From contig CATZYY010000086.1 in assembly GCA_958426425.1 (NCBI GenBank), forward strand, positions 1 through 9,557: a stretch of 9,557 nt of DNA. Direction: 5' to 3'. This DNA is from an uncultured Oscillospiraceae bacterium. GTDB taxonomy: Bacteria; Bacillota; Clostridia; Oscillospirales; Oscillospiraceae. How positions within the stretch are numbered: the stretch's first letter is position 1; the number at the start of each line of letters is the position of its first letter. Under the pieces are notes generated by a model, which was given only the letters and a program-made list of their open reading frames with translations, had not been told where the DNA came from and ran no database searches. Both the position numbers and the translations under genes were made by a program. This document shows positions 1-6,271 of the stretch, one piece after another.

Positions 1-178
1 CGTCGCCGTAGCCGTCCAGCACCTCCAGCAGCCGCAGGGACTCCACCGCCGTGGCGGTGGACGGGTCCGAAATGTCTGCAAAGCGGGTAACTGTGTCAGC
101 GGCCCGGGTGGGAATTACCAGCAGGGACACCGCCAAGCACACCGCCAGCAGCAGGCTGATTGCGCGTTTCATTCTCAT
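1..178 (-). CDS. Secreted S-layer-homology (SLH) domain protein, N-terminal fragment, cut by the window's left edge
   Basis: Only the first 59 codons are visible, and the frame is open to the left edge. The protein begins MRMKRAISLLLAVCLAVSLL, a Sec signal peptide with a basic start and a hydrophobic core at about residues 7-22. Cleavage is likely near residue 26 (P-T-R-A). The mature part opens directly with RFADISD, then a helix and LEVLDGYGD. This is the F-x-D-I ... GYGDG pattern of an SLH domain, the module that binds pyruvylated or other secondary cell-wall polymers and anchors proteins to the wall. I chose the ATG at 178-176 because GAGGG sits 8 nt upstream; an in-frame ATG at 172-170 is the alternative. 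The gene starts 12 nt after the ABC permease stop, so it is probably the fourth gene of the exporter operon. The rest of the protein, and so its specific role (enzyme, anchor or exported client), cannot be seen. Confidence 0.8.
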   Translation of the reverse strand, partial: MRMKRAISLLLAVCLAVSLLVIPTRAADTVTRFADISDPSTATAVESLRLLEVLDGYGD

Positions 179-190
179 ATTACTTCCCTC

Positions 191-1447
191 TCATTCCGCC
201 CGCAGGGCTTCCACAGGCTGGAGTTTAGACGCCTTGGCCGCCGGGTAGATGCCAAACAGGATTCCCAGAGCCACCGACAGCGAGAAGGCGCAAAGAGTGA
301 TCCACGCCGCCGGGTAAATGGTCATTTTGAACATCAGCTGCCCCACAATCAAGCTGCCGCCGGTACCCAGCAGGATACCAAAGATCCCGCCGATGCCGCA
401 GAGCATGGCCGCCTCGATCAGGAACTGGGTGACGATGGAGGCCCGCTCGGCGCCGATAGCACGGCGGATGCCGATTTCCCTTGTCCGCTCTGTGACGGTG
501 ACCAGCATAATGTTCATGATGCCGATGCCGCCCACCAGCAAACTGATGGCGGCGATGCCGCCCAGAATCATGGAAATCATGCTCATCTGCTGATTCTGGT
601 AGTCCTGCCAGGAATTTTCCTTGTCCACGTTAAATCCCCCGGCATTGGAATCGATGAGGCCCTTTAAAAAGCCGCCGATCCGGGAGCTGGCTTCAATCAT
701 GGCGTCAGCGCTGCGGGCCTTGACAATGAACTGCTCCGGAGCTGCCCCGCCAAGCACCCGGCGGGTGGTATAGGGCAGGAGAATGATGTTGTCCATGTTC
801 TTGCTGGTGGGGCTGTCATCCTCTACCCGCGGGGCGTAAACGCCCACCACCTGGAAGTTCTGTCCGTTGAACTGCATCACCTTGCCCACCGGGTCCACGC
901 CGTCAAAGAAGGCCTTGGCGGCAGTGGCACCCAGGACGCAGACCTGATTGTAGCGCTGGCAGTCCAGCACGCTGATATCCCGACCCTTGGCAATGGACAG
1001 GTTGTTGCACAGGCCGTACTGATCGCTGCCATAGAAGATGCTGGGAGGAAAATCCCCAATGGGGTTGCCCTTGTCGTCGTAATTGTACTGCATATTGGCG
1101 GAGCTCTTGGTGCCGTAAACCACTGTGGCGTTGCAGTTGGCCTGGGGAGTCACGCCCAGCACATAGTCCTTGATGCTGTTGCAGTAGTCATACAGCTCTG
1201 GAAAATAGTCCTTGCCCAGGCTGTTGCCATCCTCGTCATACAGATAGTTCCAGATGTAGACGGTCAGCTTGTTGCTGCCCATAGCGGCGTACTGCTCCAT
1301 GGTCTTGGTGGTATAGCCGTTGATGGCGGAGACAATAGTCATGACCGCTGCGATGCCGATGATGATGCCCAGCATGGTCAGGGCGGACCGGCCTTTTTTG
1401 CCCCAGATGGACTTCCAGGCCATTTTCACTGCCTGTCGGATATTCAT
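191..1447 (-). CDS. MacB/FtsX-family ABC transporter permease
   Basis: This 418-residue membrane subunit has the MacB layout. A cytoplasmic N-terminus (WKSIWGKKGRSALTMLGIIIG) leads into TM1 at about 22-42, followed by a large extracellular domain at about 43-285 (MacB_PCD type). Three more TM segments lie at about 290-315, 340-370 and 380-402, making the FtsX domain. The conserved cytoplasmic loop ERTREIGIRRAIGA (320-333) and the tail YPAAKASKLQPVEALRAE are family hallmarks. Such permeases do not pass substrate through a classic channel; they transmit ATP-driven motion to extracytoplasmic partners (established for MacB). The ATG overlaps the ATPase stop as ATGA, and AGGAGGTGG lies 7 nt upstream, so translation should be coupled and strong. 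In Firmicutes the closest arrangement is YknXYZ. The extracellular domain has five cysteines (89, 105, 147, 163, 170). The substrate is unknown. Confidence 0.95.
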   Translation of the reverse strand: MNIRQAVKMAWKSIWGKKGRSALTMLGIIIGIAAVMTIVSAINGYTTKTMEQYAAMGSNKLTVYIWNYLYDEDGNSLGKDYFPELYDYCNSIKDYVLGVTPQANCNATVVYGTKSSANMQYNYDDKGNPIGDFPPSIFYGSDQYGLCNNLSIAKGRDISVLDCQRYNQVCVLGATAAKAFFDGVDPVGKVMQFNGQNFQVVGVYAPRVEDDSPTSKNMDNIILLPYTTRRVLGGAAPEQFIVKARSADAMIEASSRIGGFLKGLIDSNAGGFNVDKENSWQDYQNQQMSMISMILGGIAAISLLVGGIGIMNIMLVTVTERTREIGIRRAIGAERASIVTQFLIEAAMLCGIGGIFGILLGTGGSLIVGQLMFKMTIYPAAWITLCAFSLSVALGILFGIYPAAKASKLQPVEALRAE

Positions 1448-2154
1448 AGCCAGTCCACCTCCTGCTGCCGGTCCTCCACGATTTTTCCGTCCTGCAGCCG
1501 CACGCAGCGGCGGGCAGTGGCGGCGATGCCGTTGTCGTGAGTAATGAGGATCACAGTGGTGCCCTCTCGGTTGAGCTGCTGGAGGAATTCCAACACCTCA
1601 TGGCCCGTGCGGGAATCCAGGGCGCCGGTGGGTTCGTCGGCCATAATGATGGGAGGCTTGGCGGCAATGGCGCGGGCAATGGCCACCCGCTGCTGCTGGC
1701 CGCCGGACATCTCCGCCGGCTTGTGCTTCATCCGCCCGGACAGGCCCACCCGGCCCAGGGCCGCCACCGCCATATCATAGCGGTCGTCCGGCCGGATGCC
1801 CTGGTAGATCAGAGGCAGCTCCACATTTTCCAGCACCGTCAGGTCCTGGATCAGGTTGTACTGCTGGAAAATAAAGCCGATCTGCTTGTTGCGGATATGG
1901 GAGAGCTCCTTATCCGTCAGGTCCCGGACGTCAGTACCGTCCAGAAGGTAGTCGCCCCGGGTGGGGATGTCCAGACAGCCCAGCACATTCATCATAGTGG
2001 ATTTGCCGGAGCCGGACTGGCCCACAATGGCCACGAACTCCCCCCAGTCGATGGTCAGGGAGACGCCATCCAACGCCCGGACCTCGCTCTCCCGGCCCTC
2101 GGCGTAGATCTTGTAGACGTCCCGCAATTCAATTAAGTGCTTCTCCATAGGCAT
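1444..2154 (-). CDS. ABC transporter ATP-binding protein, MacB/LolD type
   Basis: This 236-residue cytoplasmic ATPase powers the permease encoded just downstream. All ABC motifs are intact: Walker A GQSGSGKS (45-52), Q-loop FQQYN (96-100), signature MSGGQQQR (149-156), Walker B IIMADEP with catalytic Glu174, D-loop GALD (177-180) and switch His206 in ITHD. The reading ADEPTGALDS and the placement next to an FtsX-type permease put it in the MacB/LolD/FtsE group. I chose the ATG at 2154-2152 because it forms TGATG with the adaptor stop, a one-base overlap typical of translational coupling. A TTG three bases upstream (2157) and an ATG at 2148 (MEKHL) are alternatives, and there is no strong Shine-Dalgarno to decide. 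Its own stop overlaps the permease start by four bases. In Gram-negative MacB this domain is fused to the permease; here it is separate, as in Firmicutes. Confidence 0.95.
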   Translation of the reverse strand: MPMEKHLIELRDVYKIYAEGRESEVRALDGVSLTIDWGEFVAIVGQSGSGKSTMMNVLGCLDIPTRGDYLLDGTDVRDLTDKELSHIRNKQIGFIFQQYNLIQDLTVLENVELPLIYQGIRPDDRYDMAVAALGRVGLSGRMKHKPAEMSGGQQQRVAIARAIAAKPPIIMADEPTGALDSRTGHEVLEFLQQLNREGTTVILITHDNGIAATARRCVRLQDGKIVEDRQQEVDWL

Positions 2155-3845
2155 CAACCATAGGCCTGGATGGACTGGATCTGGGTGAAGACCTCAGTTT
2201 CCGCTTCCACACCGGACTTGATCTCCACGTTGGTGTTGTCGGAAATACCGATCTCCACCGGCACCGCCCAGAAGCCGCTGGGAATCTCCTCCTCCAGCAT
2301 GGGGGTCTCCACAGCGTTGTCCGGCCGGTCGCCCTTGACGAACACCACGTCCAGTGTGGTCCCGTCCTCCTGGGAGATCTTGCGGACGCACTGCAGCGGC
2401 AGCACCAGGCAGTTGTCGTTCTCGCTGGCGGTAATCTTGAAGTTGATGTAGCTGTTGACCTGGAGGTTGCCCTCGCTGTTATCCACGGAAATCGTAATGG
2501 GATAGGTGGCTACGCCGTTATTGACAGTGGAGGACATACTGACCGTCTCCACAGTGCCGAAGGCCGGGGTTCCCCACTGGTCCAGCTCCACCGGCATGCC
2601 GGCCTTGATGTAGCTGATGTTCCGCTCGTCCACATTGGCGCTGACAATGAGAGAGGAGGTATCGGAAATGGTTACCACGGTGGTGTTGGCCGCAATCTCA
2701 TCGCCGGGCTGGATGGTTAATCCGATCACCATGCCGTCGATGGGGGCCGTGGCCTTGCAGTTGGCCAGGTTCTTCTCCGCCGCCTCCAGATCCGCCTTGG
2801 CGGTATCCAGGCTCTGCTGAATGGTGAACAGCTCGCTCTCGCTCTGCTCGGCGTCGATCTTCACCAGTACCTGTCCGGCAGAAACCTGTAGGTAGTCCAC
2901 CAGGTTGTTGGCCAAAACGGTGCCGCCCACGGTGGTGGTGAGAATGGTGGTGCGATAGTACTCCAGCTTCCCCTGCTCATAGGGGTAGACGGTCTCGCCG
3001 TTCACTGTGACTGTGGCGGAGGCCGCCATATCGGCAGTCAGGGAACCCTCGTTGTTGAGGACGATTTCAGCGGAAAAGAGCTTGGAGCCCTCGGGGGTGA
3101 TGCGGCTGACCATATGCACCGCCTCCACAGTACCAGGGACGGTGGTCATCATGGCGGGGATGGACACCTGCACCGTCTGACCCACATACAGATCTCCGGC
3201 GTAGGCGTAGCTGTAATACTGCTCCAGACGCAGCCTGGTGTCGTCGTTGAGCTCCGCCACCTGGGCGCCCTTAGCCACTTCCTCACCCACCCGCAGCTCG
3301 GCATACTCCTTGAGCATGATCTTTCCGGCAAAGGGGGCGCTGAGGTTCAGACCGGCAATGTCCTTCTGGGCCTGGGAGAGCTGCTTTTCAAAGCCCTCCA
3401 CATCGCTGCGGGCCTTCTGGACGGTGGTCTCCGCCGCCGGGGAGTCAATGCTGAACAGCGCCGTGCCGGCGGTGACCTTCTGCCCCTCTGTCACAAATAC
3501 GTCCAATACCGTGCCGGAGGTGGTCAGGGTGATGGTCTCGCTGCTCTTGGCCTTGGTCAGGCCGCTGCTCTCCACCATGGAGGTAATGGAGCCGTACTGG
3601 ACAATGTCCGTAACCACTTGGCTCTCCTGTCCGCCTTTGCCGCCAAAAATTTTCACAGCGGCCACAACGGCAGCCACCAGCACCAGTAAAATGATCGTCC
3701 GGCGGATAATCTTGCGCCGCTGCTTTCGGGGCATATCTCCCCACCGCTGTTTCAGGGACTTGGCTGCTGGGGGCTGTGGGGGCTGCTCTGGTGTTGTGTC
3801 CTCCGCGGTCTGGGGCAGCTGATCCAGATCCTTGACTTCTGCCAT
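2154..3845 (-). CDS. HlyD/MacA-family adaptor (membrane fusion-like) subunit of ABC exporter, with duplicated lipoyl-hairpin module
   Basis: This 563-residue protein has a cytoplasmic Pro/Gln-rich tail (1-30), a basic stretch (RKQRRKIIRR, 40-49), one TM helix (about 50-66) and a large extracytoplasmic part. It shows two lipoyl-like modules. The first has half-motifs at about 106-133 (GTVLDVFVTEGQKV) and 168-199 (APFAGKIMLKE), joined by a short helical segment at about 135-165. The second has half-motifs at about 300-331 (GGTVLANNLVDYLQVSAGQ) and 366-396 (APIDGMVIGLTIQPGDE), joined by a coiled coil at about 335-364. Each is followed by a beta-barrel-like stretch, and a membrane-proximal domain closes the chain. 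MacA-like adaptors bind MacB-type permeases and guide the substrate. B. subtilis YknX-type adaptors are clearly shorter, so this one looks internally duplicated. AAGGAG lies 8 nt before the ATG. It is first in the operon. Confidence 0.92.
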   Translation of the reverse strand: MAEVKDLDQLPQTAEDTTPEQPPQPPAAKSLKQRWGDMPRKQRRKIIRRTIILLVLVAAVVAAVKIFGGKGGQESQVVTDIVQYGSITSMVESSGLTKAKSSETITLTTSGTVLDVFVTEGQKVTAGTALFSIDSPAAETTVQKARSDVEGFEKQLSQAQKDIAGLNLSAPFAGKIMLKEYAELRVGEEVAKGAQVAELNDDTRLRLEQYYSYAYAGDLYVGQTVQVSIPAMMTTVPGTVEAVHMVSRITPEGSKLFSAEIVLNNEGSLTADMAASATVTVNGETVYPYEQGKLEYYRTTILTTTVGGTVLANNLVDYLQVSAGQVLVKIDAEQSESELFTIQQSLDTAKADLEAAEKNLANCKATAPIDGMVIGLTIQPGDEIAANTTVVTISDTSSLIVSANVDERNISYIKAGMPVELDQWGTPAFGTVETVSMSSTVNNGVATYPITISVDNSEGNLQVNSYINFKITASENDNCLVLPLQCVRKISQEDGTTLDVVFVKGDRPDNAVETPMLEEEIPSGFWAVPVEIGISDNTNVEIKSGVEAETEVFTQIQSIQAYG

Positions 3846-3874
3846 AACTCGTTCTCCTTTTCGTCGAAACGTTG

Positions 3875-3886
3875 GTTTTGCAAAAC
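3875..3886. promoter_or_regulatory. Perfect 12-bp palindrome GTTTTGCAAAAC in the exporter leader
   Basis: GTTTTGCAAAAC reads the same on both strands and directly abuts the TGTACTA/TAGTACA repeat. It falls in the presumed 5' leader of the adaptor mRNA, 29 nt upstream of the start codon. It could be a second operator or part of a composite site. Because the arms have no loop, it would make a poor RNA hairpin, which favours a DNA-binding role. Confidence 0.35.
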
Positions 3887-3907
3887 TGTACTATCCATCC
3901 TAGTACA
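3887..3907. promoter_or_regulatory. Operator-like inverted repeat before the ABC exporter operon
   Basis: TGTACTA, a 7-nt spacer and TAGTACA form a perfect 7-bp inverted repeat (21 bp overall) about 40 bases upstream of the adaptor start. It overlaps the best -10 candidate and the expected start of transcription. That geometry fits a dimeric repressor such as a GntR/YtrA-, PadR- or TetR-type protein, which often control ABC exporters in Firmicutes. No regulator gene is in the window, so the factor is unknown. The symmetry is seen; the role is inferred. Confidence 0.5.
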
Positions 3908-3925
3908 CCCATTCACTCAATGCAA
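3897..3925 (-). promoter_or_regulatory. Weak sigma-A-like promoter candidate for the ABC exporter operon
   Basis: On the minus strand, TTGCAT (3925-3920) and TAGGAT (3902-3897) are separated by 17 bp. Both boxes match the consensus only partly. Transcription would start near 3890, leaving a leader of roughly 45 nt that carries AAGGAG. The poor boxes and the overlapping palindrome suggest a regulated promoter. Other box pairs are possible here (for example TTGTTG with TGTACT), so the exact position is uncertain. Confidence 0.35.
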
Positions 3926-4033
3926 CAACAAAACAGTTACAAAATTTCCTCACCCTTTGCCCTTTTCAGAAACTCCGTATCTTAAATTAGACGCTTTTAG
4001 CTGCCGAAAAGTTTGCCGAATTTTGTCAGAGGC

Positions 4034-4068
4034 AAAAAAGGACCGTCTCCTTGCTTGGGAGACGGTCC
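4034..4068 (-). terminator. Rho-independent terminator of the TRAP transporter operon
   Basis: On the minus strand GGACCGTCTCC, a 7-nt loop and GGAGACGGTCC form a perfect 11-bp GC-rich stem (4068-4040), followed at once by six U residues (4039-4034). It begins 18 nt after the permease stop codon. On the plus strand the hairpin is followed only by AATGGGAAAA, so it is one-directional. It separates the TRAP operon from the ABC exporter operon. Confidence 0.93.
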
Positions 4069-4086
4069 AATGGGAAAACAGAAACC

Positions 4087-6135
4087 TCAGACAGCGGACA
4101 AACGGCGGGCGGAAGCACGCTGGAACACCACCACACCGGCCACCAGCAAAAAGCCGACGATGTCGCTCCAGGTGCCGGGCACCAGCATACACAGGCCGCC
4201 GGCGGCGATCACCACCCGCAGCAGGGCGGGAATGTGGCGATAGAGGAAGCCGTTCAGGGCCGCCGCCACGCCGAAGATGCCCAGCAGCGCACTGATGCAG
4301 ATCTGCACCACTTGGAAGGCGCTGGACACATCGATGAACAGCATCTGGGGGCTCAGGGCGAAGATGTAGGGCACAATGAAGGCGGCGATGGCCAATTTGG
4401 TGGCGTTGACACCGGTCTTCATGGGGTCTGCCTTGGCGATGGCGCTGCCGGCATAGGCCGCCAGGGCCACGGGCGGGGTGATGTCGGCCACGATGCCGAA
4501 GTAGAACACGAAGAAGTGGGCCGCCATCATCTCCACGCCGATGGAGGAATCCATCAGGATGGGAGCGCAGGTGGCCGCCATGATGCAGTAGTTGGCCGTG
4601 GTGGGCACGCCCATGCCCAGCACGATGCAGCACAGCATGGTCAGCACCAGGGCGATCATCATGTGGCCGCCGGCCACGGAGACAATGGCGCTGAGGAGCT
4701 TGGAGGCAAGGCCCGTCACGGTGATGCAGCCGGAGATGACGCCGGCCATGCCGCAGGCCACAGCCACTGTGATGGAGCCCTTGGCACCGCCCTCCAGGGC
4801 GCCGAAGATCATGCGGCCCAGGTCCGTGGCGGAGCGGCGGGCACCGCCCTCATGGACACCGTCCAACACAATATCCGGCAGGCTCACCACGATGGCGGCC
4901 ACAATGGCCAGAGCCGCGGAGTAGGCCATGGTATAGGTGTTGGTGGACACCAGCACCACCAGCAGCACCAGAGGCGCCAGGAGATAAATGCGCTTCATCA
5001 GGTGACTGAGCTTTGGCAGCTGATCCCGGGGAATGCCCTGCAGGCCCAGTTTCTTGGCCTCCAGGTGAACAGCGATGTAGATACCGGTAAAGTACAGTAC
5101 GGCGGGCAGAATGGCCCGGACGGCAATCTTGCTGTAAGGCTCGCCGGTAAACTCCGCCATCAGGAAGGCGGCGGCGCCCATGATGGGCGGCATGATCTGA
5201 CCGCCGGTGGAGGCAGCGGCCTCCACGGCGCCGGCAAACTCGCCCTTGTAGCCGGTCTTCTTCATCATGGGGATGGTGACGGAACCGGTGGTGACAGTGT
5301 TACCCACGGAGGAACCGGACACCATACCGCACAGAGCGGAGGAGATGACGGCCACCTTGGCGGGACCGCCGGGGGCGGCGCCGGCCAGAGAGTTGGCCAG
5401 GCTGATAAAGAAGTTGGCGATGCCCGTCCGCTCCAGGAAGGCGCCGAAGATGATAAACACCACAATGAATTTGGCGCACACGCTGATGGGTCCGCCGAAG
5501 ATGCCGTTGACGGTATAGAACATGGTGCGGATGACCTGGGACAGCGTCAACAGCAGCTGATCCGCAGTCAGCGCCCGATTCCCCATCAGGTTCACGAAGG
5601 TATATACCAGCAGCGCTCCGGCCACGCACAAAATGGGAATGCCCACGCAGCGGCGGCACAGCTCGATCAGGGCGATGATGCCGATGAAGCCGATGACCAT
5701 ATACAGCGGCTCCTTCATGATGCGGCTGGACAGCTGGATCACCGTTCTGGCGTTGACGGCATAGAAGAAGTATGCGCCGGAGCCGCAGATAATCAGCAGC
5801 ACATCGTACCAGGGCAGGTGGTTGACCCGCTCATCCCCCTTCCGGGCGGGGAAGGTCAGATAGCCCAGCAGCAAAATCATGCCCACAAACACCGGCAGGC
5901 GGATCTCCGTCAGGGTGGCAAGGAACACCGTATCGATGATGCAGTACAGGGAGAAGGCGGCCATCAGGATGCTGATGGCGATCTTGGGCGCTCCCTCCCA
6001 GACCCGGGTGTTGGACTCCCGGTCGTATTTTTTCATGACGGCTTCCACGTCGGCGGCGGTGCCGGTGGAATCGTCGTGGACCTCATTGACCGGCATCACC
6101 GGCTCTTGAGGCGCTTTTTTCTTGAATAGGCCCAT
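4087..6135 (-). CDS. TRAP transporter fused permease (DctQ-DctM fusion, TAXI type)
   Basis: This 682-residue polytopic membrane protein is the transport subunit of a TAXI-type TRAP system. It imports an organic anion using a sodium or proton gradient, with the substrate delivered by the receptor encoded just upstream. After a charged cytoplasmic N-terminus (1-50), hydrophobic segments at about 52-72, 78-97, 110-128 and 145-182 form the DctQ-like small-subunit part. The DctM part follows from about 215. DctM/TRAP hallmarks are visible: CGMVSGSSVGNTVTTGSVTIP (269-289 region), GGQIMPPIMGAAAFLMAEF (311-329), LGMGVPTTANY (506-516) and ADITPPVALAAYAGSAIAKA (550-569). Length and order match full TAXI-type fused permeases. 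The Shine-Dalgarno GAGGGGGAG lies close to the ATG and can pair with the following CCCCC. The gene is downstream of the receptor across a structured 136-nt gap. The substrate cannot be read from the sequence. Confidence 0.96.
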   Translation of the reverse strand: MGLFKKKAPQEPVMPVNEVHDDSTGTAADVEAVMKKYDRESNTRVWEGAPKIAISILMAAFSLYCIIDTVFLATLTEIRLPVFVGMILLLGYLTFPARKGDERVNHLPWYDVLLIICGSGAYFFYAVNARTVIQLSSRIMKEPLYMVIGFIGIIALIELCRRCVGIPILCVAGALLVYTFVNLMGNRALTADQLLLTLSQVIRTMFYTVNGIFGGPISVCAKFIVVFIIFGAFLERTGIANFFISLANSLAGAAPGGPAKVAVISSALCGMVSGSSVGNTVTTGSVTIPMMKKTGYKGEFAGAVEAAASTGGQIMPPIMGAAAFLMAEFTGEPYSKIAVRAILPAVLYFTGIYIAVHLEAKKLGLQGIPRDQLPKLSHLMKRIYLLAPLVLLVVLVSTNTYTMAYSAALAIVAAIVVSLPDIVLDGVHEGGARRSATDLGRMIFGALEGGAKGSITVAVACGMAGVISGCITVTGLASKLLSAIVSVAGGHMMIALVLTMLCCIVLGMGVPTTANYCIMAATCAPILMDSSIGVEMMAAHFFVFYFGIVADITPPVALAAYAGSAIAKADPMKTGVNATKLAIAAFIVPYIFALSPQMLFIDVSSAFQVVQICISALLGIFGVAAALNGFLYRHIPALLRVVIAAGGLCMLVPGTWSDIVGFLLVAGVVVFQRASARRLSAV

Positions 6136-6147
6136 GGGGGCTCCCCC
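6136..6147 (-). promoter_or_regulatory. Permease ribosome-binding site in a GC stem
   Basis: On the minus strand the permease start is preceded by TGAGGGGGAGCCCCC then ATG. The G-run is the Shine-Dalgarno, yet GGGG can pair with the CCCC that abuts the start codon around a GAGC tetraloop. This would hide the ribosome site and lower initiation on the permease relative to the receptor. The pairing is visible; the effect on translation is inferred. Confidence 0.4.
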
Positions 6148-6173
6148 TCACTTTGGAATATGGTGAACTTTTC

Positions 6174-6203
6174 GGCCTGCTCTTTACAAGGTCTTAGCAG
6201 GCC
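6174..6203 (-). other. Second inverted repeat between receptor and permease genes
   Basis: GGCCTGCT (6174-6181) and AGCAGGCC (6196-6203) are perfect 8-bp complementary arms around a 14-nt loop. The arms begin 5 nt beyond the larger hairpin at 6209-6251. On the minus strand the stem is followed by GAAAAGTTCACC, with no U-tract, so it is not an intrinsic terminator. It probably forms a second stem in the spacer of the TRAP mRNA. Confidence 0.55.
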
Positions 6204-6208
6204 ATGAT

Positions 6209-6251
6209 ATCAAGGAAACTACGGCGGAACAATCCGCCGTAGTTTCTTGAT
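6209..6251 (-). other. Strong intercistronic hairpin after the TAXI receptor gene
   Basis: A 13-bp perfect core (AAACTACGGCGGA with TCCGCCGTAGTTT) closes a 4-nt loop. It is extended by six more pairs past one bulged G (6215), making about 19 bp. It starts 20 nt after the receptor stop. On the minus strand it is followed by ATCATGGCC, which has no U-tract. It therefore fits an mRNA-stabilising or 3'-end-protecting structure, or a leaky attenuator, better than a terminator. Such hairpins between a binding-protein gene and a permease gene are known to raise binding-protein yield, as in malE-malF. Its role here is inferred. Confidence 0.7.
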
Positions 6252-6271
6252 CACACAGATTCAGGTCCTTC

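Noticed and set aside
1537..2136. A 199-codon plus-strand frame opposite the ABC ATPase
   Set aside because: It lies entirely over an ATPase with all catalytic motifs intact and shows no independent coding signal or ribosome site.
3114..3822. Overlapping plus-strand frames opposite the adaptor
   Set aside because: They are antisense shadows of a continuous, domain-complete adaptor gene. Two competing frames over the same stretch indicate chance openness.
4051..6129. A 692-codon open frame on the plus strand, rich in His, Gly and Gln
   Set aside because: It is an exact antisense shadow of the TRAP permease. The composition is what codon bias in a GC-rich gene yields on the other strand. The protein has no recognisable domain, and the frame begins inside the terminator hairpin of the real operon.
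6174..6251. The hairpins after the TAXI gene as an intrinsic terminator
   Set aside because: Neither stem is followed by a U-tract on the minus strand, and I see no convincing promoter before the permease, which must therefore be reached by read-through.
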